The notes under the pieces: generated by a model
Database searches by the model: none
Seen by the model: only the letters and a program-made list of their open reading frames with translations
What the model was told of the DNA's origin: nothing
Shown here: positions 16,852 to 25,497 of the stretch, in pieces
Layout: every line of letters begins with the position of its first letter
How positions within the stretch are numbered: the first letter of the stretch is position 1
Made by a program: the position numbers and the translations under genes
Assembly: GCF_025685655.1 (NCBI RefSeq)
Contig: NZ_JAGSYG010000007.1
Coordinates: forward strand, 225,118-289,117
DNA: 64,000 nt
Direction: 5' to 3'
Source: Acidicapsa ligni
GTDB lineage: Bacteria > Acidobacteriota > Terriglobia > Terriglobales > Acidobacteriaceae

Positions 16852-18066
16852 TTGGAACCCGTAACCCTATCCAGCATTCAGGACGCGCGCACCCGCATCG
16901 GCGACGCCATCCATTTCTCTCCCTGCCAGCTCTCGCACCATCTCTCCGAACGCATCGGCATCCCCCTCTATCTCAAGCTGGAAAACCTCCAGCGCACCGG
17001 CTCCTTCAAAGAGCGCGGAGCACTCAACAAGCTCCTCACCCTCACCGAAGAAGAGCGCCGGCGCGGAGTCATCGCCGCCTCCGCCGGTAATCACGCCCAG
17101 GGAGTCGCCTACCACTCCGCAAGACTCGGCCTACGCGCCCAGATCGTCATGCCCCAGGCCACCCCGCTCGTGAAAGTCGTCTCCACCCGCGGCTTCGGCG
17201 CTGAAGTCATCCTCCACGGTGCCAACTACGATGAGGCCTGCGAAGAAGCCCTCCGTCGCTGCGCCGAACAAGGCCTGACCTTCATTCATCCCTTCGACGA
17301 TCCAGTCGTCATCAGCGGTCAGGGCACCATCGGTCTCGAACTCCTCGATCAAGTCCCCGACCTCGAAGCCGTCGTCGTCCCCATCGGCGGCGGAGGCCTC
17401 ATCAGCGGCATCGCCTGCGCCCTCAAAGAGAGCAACCCAAGAATCCGTGTCATCGGCGTCGAGCCCGAAAAACTCCCCTCCATGCTGCGCGCCCGCGAAG
17501 CAGGCCACCCCATCACGCTCTCCCCCGAAGCCACCATCGCCGACGGCATCGCCGTCCGTCGCGCCGGAGACGTCACCCTCCCCCTCGTCAGCCGCTACGT
17601 CGATGAAATCGTCACTGTAGACGATGAAGAAATCGCCAGCGCCATCCTCATGCTCCTCGAACAGGAAAAAACATTAGCCGAAGGCGCAGGAGCAGCCGCG
17701 CTCGCCAGCCTCCTCCAGGCCAAAACCAATCTGAAAAATCGCAAAACCGCTGTCCTCGTCTGCGGCGGCAACATTGACGTCACTCTGCTCTCCAAAATCA
17801 TCGAGCGCGGCCTCGTCAAAGACGGTCGCCTGTTGCGAATTCGCGTCTACCTCCTCGACCGCCCCGGCGCATTGCTCAATCTCACCCAGATCCTAGCCAA
17901 CGAGCGCGCCAACATCGTCGAAACCATCCACAACCGCGCCTACTACGGCGTAAGTCTCTCTGAAACTGTCATCGACGTCACCCTCGAAACCCGTGGCGCC
18001 ACCCACATCACCGCCATCAGCCACGCCCTGCGCGAAGCCGGATTCCACATCGAAAGAATCCAGTAG
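16852..18066 (+). CDS. ilvA: Threonine ammonia-lyase (threonine deaminase) with C-terminal ACT domain
   Basis: The 404-residue fold-type II PLP enzyme has its Schiff-base lysine at K53 in GSFKERGA and the phosphate-binding glycine loop in VVPIGGGGLISG. A C-terminal ACT-like domain starts at about residue 325 (LRIRVYLLDRPGALLNLTQIL). Length and layout match the medium-form IlvA/TdcB proteins. It converts threonine to 2-oxobutyrate, the first committed step to isoleucine. The ACT domain is a likely site for amino acid control. The TTG start has AGGAGAAG 5-12 nt upstream. It is preceded by an Ile-codon leader and attenuator, which supports a biosynthetic rather than catabolic role. Confidence 0.92.
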   Translation: MEPVTLSSIQDARTRIGDAIHFSPCQLSHHLSERIGIPLYLKLENLQRTGSFKERGALNKLLTLTEEERRRGVIAASAGNHAQGVAYHSARLGLRAQIVMPQATPLVKVVSTRGFGAEVILHGANYDEACEEALRRCAEQGLTFIHPFDDPVVISGQGTIGLELLDQVPDLEAVVVPIGGGGLISGIACALKESNPRIRVIGVEPEKLPSMLRAREAGHPITLSPEATIADGIAVRRAGDVTLPLVSRYVDEIVTVDDEEIASAILMLLEQEKTLAEGAGAAALASLLQAKTNLKNRKTAVLVCGGNIDVTLLSKIIERGLVKDGRLLRIRVYLLDRPGALLNLTQILANERANIVETIHNRAYYGVSLSETVIDVTLETRGATHITAISHALREAGFHIERIQ

Positions 18067-18125
18067 AGCCACAATCATCCTGAACTGCACACAACCGAGC
18101 AGCCGCTTGCTGTACAAATGAGGAC

Positions 18126-20006
18126 ATGTCCACCCCACCGCTCCCCGCGCCGCAGCCCGTTTCGCTCCTGCGCAGATTTCATTTCCAGCGAGCGCGTCTC
18201 ATCTTCCTCGGTGTTCTCGTAGCCATCTTCGCACTCTGCATGGTCTTCATCTGGACCACCCGCGACGCCATGGTTCATCTCCCTTTCCTGTCCGTGCAAG
18301 GGCAGCGCATCTCAACCTCCAACGTTCGCAAATCCGTAGTCGATATCGGTCCCTGGGAAACCGCCGAAGCCCTCGCGCCCCTCGCTGTTACCTCTGAAGA
18401 AAGCACCTACGCCAACGAAGCGCAACGCCTCGCCGATCATGAAGTAGATCAGGCCTTCACCTTCGCTCTTCGCCAGCCGCCTTCAATCCAGTCCTCGACC
18501 CAGTCATCGCCCCAACCCTCGGCCCAGGGCAAACCGAGCAGCGAAGCCCAGGATCTCGCCCAAAAGGTCGCCCAGCTCAACCAGCAGATCAAAGACGATC
18601 AGGCGCAAATCAAGCTCCTCACGCCCAACGGAGTTCAGCCCGCCCCCAACAGCACCGAGGCCGACAATCTCGACATCCTGAAAGCGCAGCTAAGCCTCGA
18701 TGGCGACGTCCTCAACGACGCTCAGGATCAGCTTGCCCGCGCCACCGGCGACCAGCGCCCGCAAATCCAACAGGAGCTGACCGCGCACGAAGCCGCAATG
18801 GCCAAGCTCGATGCCAAGGCCAAAAGAGGCGAAGTCGCCGTCATCTCCCTGCAACGCTACTCCACACTCGCCGGCCGCATCGAGGCGTGGCTCGCTCAAA
18901 ACTCCCGCTATCAGCTCATCCAGCAGGCCAAAGATGAGGCGTGGGCCGATACCGCATCCCTCGAAGCCGATTACAACCGCCTCGAAGCCCAGGCTGGCAA
19001 ATCCTCGCGGGACAATGCGCAAGCCAATGCCGCGCAGGACCACGCCACACGCCTCGCCGCCCTCAAGCAGCAAGGCCAGCTACAACAGCTCATCGGCATC
19101 TGCAACGACCGCATCCACACGCAAAAACAACTCGCGAACCTCTACGACAAGTGGGCTATTCAGGTCCAGCTACAGCACCGCATCGTCCTCCATCTCATCC
19201 TGCAATCCATCGCAATGATTGCCTTCATCCTCATCTGCGTCACGCTCTTCACCAGCATCATCCACCGCTGGATGGAGCGTCCCGGCCTCGATCCGCGCCG
19301 CACGCAGACCCTCCGCACCATCTTCCAGCTCAGCGTGCAGATCCTCGGCATCGTGATGATCATGTTCGTTGTCTTCGGCGTGCCCAAACAGGTTTCCACC
19401 GTCATCGGCCTGGCCACCGCCGGCCTCACCGTTGCCCTGCAGGACTTCATCATCGCCTTCCTCGGCTGGTTCGTTCTCATGGGCAAAAACGGCATCCGCC
19501 TCGGCGACTCAGTAGAGATCAACGGAGTCACCGGCGAAGTCATCGAACTCGGCCTCTTCCGCACCGCAATCCTCGAAACCGGCAACTCCACCGAAGAAGG
19601 TCACCCCACCGGCCGCCGCGTCGCCATCCTGAATAAGTTCGCCGTCAATGGTCAGTACTTCAACTTCTCCACCGCCAGCCAGTGGATGTGGGATGAAATT
19701 TCCGTCAACGTCCCCGAATCCGAAAACAGCTACACCATAATTGAGCAGATTCACAAAGCCATTCTCAAAGAAACGGATCAGGACGCCCACAAAGCCGAGC
19801 AGGAATGGAAACGCTCTTCACGCTTGAACGGCCTAACCCAGTTCGGAGGCAGCGCCCAGGTCAATCTCCGCCCAGCGTCTCCCGGAATCAACGTGCTTGT
19901 CCGCTACGTAACCCGGGCTGCGGATCGCTTCGACCGTCGCAACCTCCTCTATCAAACCGTGATCGATGTCCTCCACAAACAGGCAGGAATCGTCCCGGCA
20001 AAATAG
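18126..20006 (+). CDS. Mechanosensitive ion channel of the MscS family with large periplasmic coiled-coil region
   Basis: The 626-residue protein has one N-terminal membrane segment (about 20-42) and a long Gln/Ala-rich periplasmic region (45-345) with heptad-like coiled-coil stretches. Several membrane segments follow (about 350-450). The MscS pore helix and beta domain are seen in VIGLATAGLTVALQDFIIAFLGW and IRLGDSVEINGVTGEVIELGLF. Proteins of this build open on membrane tension and release solutes during osmotic downshock. It starts 60 bp after ilvA on the same strand and may share its transcript. Channel activity is inferred from the family. Confidence 0.9.
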   Translation: MSTPPLPAPQPVSLLRRFHFQRARLIFLGVLVAIFALCMVFIWTTRDAMVHLPFLSVQGQRISTSNVRKSVVDIGPWETAEALAPLAVTSEESTYANEAQRLADHEVDQAFTFALRQPPSIQSSTQSSPQPSAQGKPSSEAQDLAQKVAQLNQQIKDDQAQIKLLTPNGVQPAPNSTEADNLDILKAQLSLDGDVLNDAQDQLARATGDQRPQIQQELTAHEAAMAKLDAKAKRGEVAVISLQRYSTLAGRIEAWLAQNSRYQLIQQAKDEAWADTASLEADYNRLEAQAGKSSRDNAQANAAQDHATRLAALKQQGQLQQLIGICNDRIHTQKQLANLYDKWAIQVQLQHRIVLHLILQSIAMIAFILICVTLFTSIIHRWMERPGLDPRRTQTLRTIFQLSVQILGIVMIMFVVFGVPKQVSTVIGLATAGLTVALQDFIIAFLGWFVLMGKNGIRLGDSVEINGVTGEVIELGLFRTAILETGNSTEEGHPTGRRVAILNKFAVNGQYFNFSTASQWMWDEISVNVPESENSYTIIEQIHKAILKETDQDAHKAEQEWKRSSRLNGLTQFGGSAQVNLRPASPGINVLVRYVTRAADRFDRRNLLYQTVIDVLHKQAGIVPAK

Positions 20007-20133
20007 CAGCAAATCAAACTTGAACGTAATAATCCGTAATAATCCACAACAATCTCTGATTCAACACAACTCGGATGGCTGTCGTGTTCCCATGACCCTT
20101 CCACCTTTGATATACTTCGATAGTTGTCCTAAA

Positions 20134-20218
20134 GCGGAAGTGGCGAAATTGGCAGACGCACAAGCTTGAGGTGCTTGCGCCGCAAGGTGTGGGGGTTCAA
20201 GTCCCCCCTTCCGCACCA
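20134..20218 (+). tRNA. tRNA-Leu (GAG anticodon)
   Basis: The acceptor arm GCGGAAG pairs with CTTCCGC near the end and CCA is encoded. The anticodon stem CAAGC/GCTTG encloses TTGAGGT, giving anticodon GAG. The long variable arm and the GGGGGTTCAAGTCCCCC T-arm fit a class II tRNA-Leu. Confidence 0.95.
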
Positions 20219-20286
20219 AAATTCTCCCGTCCTGAGCGCGGCCGCAAGGCAAGTCAGTCGACGAGATTCAGGAAAGCAGTCAACAC

Positions 20287-20604
20287 ATGCAATTTTTGCT
20301 GTATGCAACTATCGTTCTTCACGTGATCGTATGCCTCTTCCTCATCGGCGTCGTTCTGCTTCAGCAAGGTAAGAGCGCAGACCTCGCCGGCACCTTCGGC
20401 GGACAAGGTTCACAAACCGCCTTCGGTCCTCGTGCAGCAGCTAACTTGCTCACCAAGATGACCAGCTGGGCCGCCGCGCTCTTCATGATCACCTCGATTT
20501 CGTTGACCATCCTTTATCTCCGCTCTAACGGTTCCAGCTCCTCAGTGTTTTCCGGAATGAAGGGCACAGCCCCAGTCTCTGCCCCAGCCAAGCCCGGCAA
20601 ATAA
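20287..20604 (+). CDS. secG: Preprotein translocase subunit SecG
   Basis: This 105-residue protein has two membrane helices (about 4-24 and 55-76) joined by the SecG loop VLLQQGKSADLAGTFGGQGS, which carries the QxGKGAD-like and FGG signatures. It assists SecYEG-mediated export at the inner membrane. The C-terminus is a short Ser/Pro/Ala tail. The start has AGGAAAG about 9 nt upstream. It follows a tRNA-Leu, a common neighbour of secG, and is followed by a strong terminator, so it is probably a single-gene unit. Confidence 0.95.
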   Translation: MQFLLYATIVLHVIVCLFLIGVVLLQQGKSADLAGTFGGQGSQTAFGPRAAANLLTKMTSWAAALFMITSISLTILYLRSNGSSSSVFSGMKGTAPVSAPAKPGK

Positions 20605-20629
20605 TTCGGATCAGATTTCAGCAGCAAAC

Positions 20630-20663
20630 GAGGCGGACCTATTAGGTCCGCCTCAATCTTTTT
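20630..20663 (+). terminator. Rho-independent terminator after secG
   Basis: GAGGCGGACCT (20630-20640) and AGGTCCGCCTC (20644-20654) form a perfect 11-bp stem with an ATT loop. CTTTTTC follows. Confidence 0.9.
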
Positions 20664-20696
20664 CCCCCACAAAATCCCCTCGACTAAACTAAACCT

Positions 20697-21335
20697 ATGA
20701 CCGTCGCCCCAATCATCGAAACCTTCCCCGTAGGCCCACTCCAATGCAACTGCACCATCCTGGGCGACCCTGCAACCGGCGAAGCCATCGTCATCGATCC
20801 CGGCGACGACATCACCCGCATCCATCGCCGCCTGACCGGCCAGAACCTCAAGCTCAAACAAATCTTGATCACCCACGCCCACATCGACCACATCGGCGGA
20901 GCACTCAAGCTCAAACGCCTCACCGGAGCACCCATCCTCCTCAATGAAAACGACATCCCTCTCTTGCAGATGATGGAAGTTCAGGCCGGTTGGATAGGCA
21001 TCGACACCCCGGAAACCGAGTCCCCCGACGCCAGCCTCAAGGACGGCCTCAAAGTCGGCTTGGACGCCTATCCAGCCCAGGTCATTCACACCCCCGGCCA
21101 CACCCAGGGCAGCGTCTGCCTGCACTTCGCTCCACTCAATTTGCTCGTCGCAGGCGATACCCTGTTCGCCCGCAGCATAGGCCGCACCGACCTGCCCGGC
21201 GGCAACGGTCGTCAGATCATCGACTCTATCAAAACTCGCCTGCTGGTTTTGCCAGAAGAGACCAAAGTCCTCCCAGGCCACGGCCCTGCCACCACCATAG
21301 GCCAGGAAAAGAACCGCAACCCATTCCTCATATAA
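20697..21335 (+). CDS. MBL-fold metallo-hydrolase (glyoxalase II-like, YcbL type)
   Basis: The 212-residue protein contains the metal-binding motif THAHIDHIGG (HxHxDH), the histidine of HTPGHTQGSVCLHF, the bridging aspartate of VAGDTLFARSIGRTD and the final histidine of LPGHGPATT. Length and motif order match the short glyoxalase II-like hydrolases such as YcbL. It is probably a cytosolic zinc thioesterase for a glutathione or related thioester; the substrate is not certain. It stands alone between secG and a convergent M28 peptidase. An ACTGCTTCAGA-type inverted repeat lies in the gap after it, without a T-run. Confidence 0.9.
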   Translation: MTVAPIIETFPVGPLQCNCTILGDPATGEAIVIDPGDDITRIHRRLTGQNLKLKQILITHAHIDHIGGALKLKRLTGAPILLNENDIPLLQMMEVQAGWIGIDTPETESPDASLKDGLKVGLDAYPAQVIHTPGHTQGSVCLHFAPLNLLVAGDTLFARSIGRTDLPGGNGRQIIDSIKTRLLVLPEETKVLPGHGPATTIGQEKNRNPFLI

Positions 21336-21467
21336 ACAGAAAACAGGCCAACCGGCGACCATGGAACATCTCTGCTTCAGAGACGCTGCTTCAGAAACAT
21401 CGAATTGCCTCTGAAGCAGTACCCTCAAAAATCAGCCTGAACATCCTCAATCTGAATCTCGCAATAT

Positions 21468-23846
21468 CTACTTCCTGCCCAGGTTCCCACCCAGATTCCC
21501 GCCCGAGTTCTCAGGTCTGGATGCCCCAGCCGGCACCAGCGACTCCAACTTCTCCGTAGCCGCCTTGATCACCGCACTCTCATTCCCCAACACCTTACCC
21601 ACCGAAACAGTAGCCCCCTCGGCAACAGCCCACTTGCGCTGCTCAATCGCCTCACGAACCGCCGGCAGCGTCTTCACGCCATACCCCGTATAGGCCCCGG
21701 GAGCATAAATCTGGTGCTTGAACCAGGAGCGCCCCGGCAGCCCAGCCGGATCGAAGAACGCCCGCTCCGTCTGTATCAACAACTGGTTCACGGCATCGAT
21801 CCCAGCTCCATCCAGCGCTGCCCCTCCATTCGCCTCAGCAGCCTTCACGGCCTCTTCGTACTCCCGCGCCGTGGACGTCAAGACCGTCGCGCCATTCTCC
21901 AGCGGCGCAAAATTCAGAAATGGCGGCATCTCTTCTTTCTTGGGAGCAGCAAGCGGATTTTTCGGATCGTTCGTCGCCTCAAAGACTCCCTCGGCGATCT
22001 CCCTGTTCTTTTCCGCAATCTCATCCTGCTCGCTCTTCAGCAGGCTCTTCACTTCATCCACATACGTACCAATGGTTTCCGCAGTATTGTTAAAGTTATA
22101 CGGAATCAATTGCGCATCTGCCATTCGCATCACGGCACTTCCCGCCGTCTGAGCCAGCGCTCGCCCATATACAAAATCTGTATCGGCGAAATGCGTATAC
22201 CAGTAAAAATCGTCATAAATCGAGTGATACTGGCTCCCGCGATCTTCGCCACCAAATCCTAAATCCAGCGCCGGAACCCCTGCAAAATCCAAAAAGGATG
22301 TGTAGTCCGAACCATCCCCGAGCGCCCCAATCCGCAAATCCGGCCTGCTCCGAGCCTCAGCGCGATCGCTTCCCTTAGCGCGCGAAATCTCCAGCTTCCG
22401 CGTCCGCTCCACAATCGAAATCTTCTTCTCCGGATCGATCACATCAGCCGCCACTCCATTGATAAAGTGCTCCAGCCCATGCGAACCCTCCATGAAGAAA
22501 TAGCCCCTGCCCGTCGAGTCGCTATTCAAATACATCACTGCTTTCTGCTTCAGCTCGTCAATGTGCGTCTCCACCCATTCGGTCGACCCCAACAGCCCCG
22601 GCTCTTCACCATCCCACGCGCAATACACAATCGTCCGCCGTGGCCTCCACCCCTGCTTCACCAATTCACCGAGTGACCGCGCCTCCTCCAACTCCGCCGA
22701 CATGCCAGAAATCGGATCGTCCGCGCCATTCACCCATGCATCGTGATGGTTCCCGCGAATCACCCATTCATCCGGTTCCACGCTTCCCGGAATCTTCGCA
22801 ATCACGTCATACAGCGGCTTGATATCCCAGTTCGAAAACATCTTCAGATGCACCCGCGCCACACTCGGCGCCGACGCCGCATCCAGCCCTTGCCCCAGGT
22901 GATACGTCAGCGGCAAACCGCCACGCCACGCAGCCGGAGCCACTTTGCCCGTAATCGCCTGCAGCAGCGGAGTAGCATCCGCATATGAGATCGGCAGCAC
23001 CGGAATCTTCGTAATGATCGGCGTATCCTTCCGATCAAGCCGCTTCGCATCCTTCGTCGCACCCACACCCGGCGTCAGCGGATCACCCGGAAAAGCCGTA
23101 TCGTTCACACCGCCTCGCTGCACACCATCCTTGGGCCGCCCCGCGCCCGCAGGATACGAATCCGCAACCCCATATCCATCGTTTGCCGGGTCCGAATAAA
23201 TGATGCACCCTACCGCTCCATGCTCCGCCGCGACCTTCGGCTTGATGCCTCGCCACGCACCGCCATAGCGTGCAATAACCACCGCGCCCTTGACCGAAAT
23301 CCCCAGCCGGTCCAGCTCTTCATAATCCTCGCGCGCCCCGTAGTTCACATACACCAGCGGCCCCGTCACATCTCCGTCGCCTGAATACGCGTTGTACGTC
23401 GGCAACTGCTCATCCGTCTGCCCCGATGTCGGATCCTCCTTCACCGCTGGCTCCTTCAAGCTCGCAGTGAATTTCGTAGGCGCAACCAACTCCAGCAATC
23501 GCTCCTTCGGAGTAGGAAACAGCACATAAAAATTCTCGATCTGCGCATCCCATCCCCACTCCTTGAACCTCGCCAGCATCCACTCCGCATTCGCCTTGTC
23601 ATACGCAGAACCAACATGATGAGGACGCGCCGACAACTGCCGCATATTCTCCCTGATCGCATCCGGAACCGGCAGCGCACGAAACTTCTCCTCCCACTGC
23701 TTCTCGCTATCCGAAGCAGTCTTCGAATACCCATCAAGCTGCGCAGCAACCTTCCCCTTGAACTCTTTCTGGGCAAATGCTGTGGGCGGAGGAACAATCA
23801 ATGTAGGCAACAAAAACGCAGCGGCAAAAATCCGAATACGGGTCAT
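21468..23846 (-). CDS. Secreted M28-family metallopeptidase, glutamate carboxypeptidase II-like
   Basis: The protein is about 792 residues with a signal peptide (IFAAAFLLPTLIVPPPTAFA-Q). A PA domain follows (VNYGAREDYEELDRLGISVKG to GCIIYSDPANDGYG), then the M28 catalytic domain. The two-zinc ligands are visible in RGNHHDAW (His), GADDPISG (Asp), WDGEEPGLLGSTEW (catalytic Glu-Glu), LNSDSTG (Asp) and YHSIYDD (His). A C-terminal helical dimerisation-like domain ends the protein. It should remove C-terminal acidic or other residues from peptides in the periplasm. The ATG at 23846 has GGAG just upstream and is preferred over the TTG at 23924. The extreme C-terminus is NLGGNLGRK. Confidence 0.92.
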   Translation of the reverse strand: MTRIRIFAAAFLLPTLIVPPPTAFAQKEFKGKVAAQLDGYSKTASDSEKQWEEKFRALPVPDAIRENMRQLSARPHHVGSAYDKANAEWMLARFKEWGWDAQIENFYVLFPTPKERLLELVAPTKFTASLKEPAVKEDPTSGQTDEQLPTYNAYSGDGDVTGPLVYVNYGAREDYEELDRLGISVKGAVVIARYGGAWRGIKPKVAAEHGAVGCIIYSDPANDGYGVADSYPAGAGRPKDGVQRGGVNDTAFPGDPLTPGVGATKDAKRLDRKDTPIITKIPVLPISYADATPLLQAITGKVAPAAWRGGLPLTYHLGQGLDAASAPSVARVHLKMFSNWDIKPLYDVIAKIPGSVEPDEWVIRGNHHDAWVNGADDPISGMSAELEEARSLGELVKQGWRPRRTIVYCAWDGEEPGLLGSTEWVETHIDELKQKAVMYLNSDSTGRGYFFMEGSHGLEHFINGVAADVIDPEKKISIVERTRKLEISRAKGSDRAEARSRPDLRIGALGDGSDYTSFLDFAGVPALDLGFGGEDRGSQYHSIYDDFYWYTHFADTDFVYGRALAQTAGSAVMRMADAQLIPYNFNNTAETIGTYVDEVKSLLKSEQDEIAEKNREIAEGVFEATNDPKNPLAAPKKEEMPPFLNFAPLENGATVLTSTAREYEEAVKAAEANGGAALDGAGIDAVNQLLIQTERAFFDPAGLPGRSWFKHQIYAPGAYTGYGVKTLPAVREAIEQRKWAVAEGATVSVGKVLGNESAVIKAATEKLESLVPAGASRPENSGGNLGGNLGRK

Positions 23847-23975
23847 CAAAACTCCAAAGTGAGAAGAGTTGCTTGCAGCAGAAAATAGAGTGGGCTTTTC
23901 AGCTATCCGCAAGTATAGCCTCAACCGGGCAGTGGGCCAGTTTGCATCCAGTATCGAACGTCAAGAACAACATTC

Positions 23976-24092
23976 TGCCCTCGCTTTTCTGGCTGTCATT
24001 CCCGAAGGGAATCTGCTGTTGGCCCTTGCCCCTTGCCTTTGCTTCTGCTCTTGCCCTTCTGGCTGTCATTCCCGAAGGGAATCTGCTTCTCC
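23976..24092 (-). repeat. Composite hairpin/hexamer repeat, copies B and C
   Basis: Two cores CATTCCCGAAGGGAATCTGC begin at 23997 and 24067, 70 bp apart, joined by degenerate hexamers (gcccttgcc, cctttgctt, gctcttgccc). Orientation is the same as copy A. Reading frames that run through this block are artefacts of the repeat. Confidence 0.88.
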
Positions 24093-24242
24093 AACCCCAA
24101 ATCGACCACCACCCTCACTAGCCCGGCAGTTCAACCGCGTCCATCCCGCAATGCGCGAAACACAGCACCGCAGTACCTCGTCTGCAATTGGTTCATCACT
24201 GGTCAGCATGGTATACAACAAGTATTCAGAGGGAGCAAAAGC

Positions 24243-25496
24243 CTGCTAGGACGCCATAAAGCCAGAACACGAGAGTGGAGCAAATTAATCGGTATTACCG
24301 GCGGCGCCCAGCTCATTGTCCAAGCAATTGGATTTATCAGTGGCATCCTCATCATTCGCCGCCTGACCACTGCTGAATACGCCTACTACACCATCGCCAC
24401 AGCCATGCTCAGTACCATGACCGCGCTCGCAGATGGCGGCATTGGCGCGGGCGTTATCTCCCAGGGCGGTAAAGTCTGGCAGGATAAAGTACAGCTCGGC
24501 AAAGTCATCGTCACCGGACTGTCGCTCCGCCGGAAGTTCGCCATCATGAGTACCCTTGCTGCACCGGTACTCGTCTACTTCCTTCGGATTCACGGTGCCA
24601 GTTGGGCAGCAGCCTTGTTCGTACTCGCCTGTCTGGTTCCCACCTTCCTCGCGTCCCTGTCCGACAGTCTTCTCGAAATCGCACCCAAGCTCCGCCAGGA
24701 CATTCCACCGCTTCAAAAAAACCAGATTGTTGCCGCTGCCGGACGAGCCGTCCTCACTGTTCTCGCAATATTCACAGTGCCTCTCGCAGCCACCGCCGTG
24801 CTCGCTACCGGCATCTCCCGCACCTACGCCAACATTCGCCTTCGCACCATTTCGCGTAACTATGCGGACATGACCCAGAAGCCTGACCCGGAGGTGCAAA
24901 AAAATATCCTCACCGTCGTCTACCGCATCCTCCCGGCATCGCTCTACTACTGCATCTCCGGGCAAGTCACCATCTGGGCAATCTCCATCTTCGGCACCAC
25001 CGCGGCCGTCGGGCAACTCGGTGGACTCACCGGCCTCTCCCAGGCCATGACTGTCCTCACCGTCCTTTGCACCACACTTCTCGTCCCTCGATTCGCGCGC
25101 CTTCCCGAAATTAGATCCGTTCTCGTCAAACGCTTCATCATCGCCCAGATCGGCCTGTTCGCTCTGAGCGGAGTAGTCATCCTGGGCGCGATGTTCTTCG
25201 GACCCCAGATTCTCTGGCTTCTCGGCAAATCCTTCGGCGGCCTCACAAAAGAGCTCACCATCGCCTTCGCCGCCGCATGCGCCACCCTTATCAGCGCCAC
25301 AACCAGCCAGCTACTCTCAGCCCGTGGCATCGTCGTTCCGCCGTATGTATTCATTCCCTATGCCGTTGCAGTTCAGGTCGGACTAGCCTTCCTCATGCCC
25401 CTGCAGCAGGTCTCCGGAGCCCTGCTCTACGGACTCTGCAGCTCAATGGCTATTTACGCGTTGCGACTCGGTTACTTCGCATTTAACATGAAGTAA
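24243..25496 (+). CDS. Polysaccharide/lipid-linked oligosaccharide flippase (Wzx-like membrane protein)
   Basis: This polytopic membrane protein of about 417 residues has around 12 hydrophobic segments. The N-terminal pattern GGAQLIVQAIGFISGILIIRRLTTAEYAYYTIATAML is typical of O-antigen/teichoic flippases of the MOP exporter superfamily. It probably translocates a lipid-linked glycan across the inner membrane. The start is unclear: no in-frame ATG, GTG or TTG lies between the hairpin repeat and the first membrane segment. The CTG at 24243, 7 nt after GAGGGAG, is the best-placed candidate, and the in-frame TTG at 24033 lies inside the repeat. It is followed one base later by a pyruvyl-transferase gene. 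Confidence 0.8.
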   Translation: MLGRHKARTREWSKLIGITGGAQLIVQAIGFISGILIIRRLTTAEYAYYTIATAMLSTMTALADGGIGAGVISQGGKVWQDKVQLGKVIVTGLSLRRKFAIMSTLAAPVLVYFLRIHGASWAAALFVLACLVPTFLASLSDSLLEIAPKLRQDIPPLQKNQIVAAAGRAVLTVLAIFTVPLAATAVLATGISRTYANIRLRTISRNYADMTQKPDPEVQKNILTVVYRILPASLYYCISGQVTIWAISIFGTTAAVGQLGGLTGLSQAMTVLTVLCTTLLVPRFARLPEIRSVLVKRFIIAQIGLFALSGVVILGAMFFGPQILWLLGKSFGGLTKELTIAFAAACATLISATTSQLLSARGIVVPPYVFIPYAVAVQVGLAFLMPLQQVSGALLYGLCSSMAIYALRLGYFAFNMK

Positions 25497-25497
25497 T

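Noticed and set aside
21336..21467. CTGCTTCAGA inverted repeat after the MBL gene as a terminator
   Set aside because: The arms are distant, other copies of the arm compete and there is no T-run.
23869..24249. Open frame through the hairpin repeats encoding AVIPEGNLLL- and CHSRRESAS-like words
   Set aside because: These words are translations of the repeat core and recur wherever the repeat occurs; there is no gene signal.
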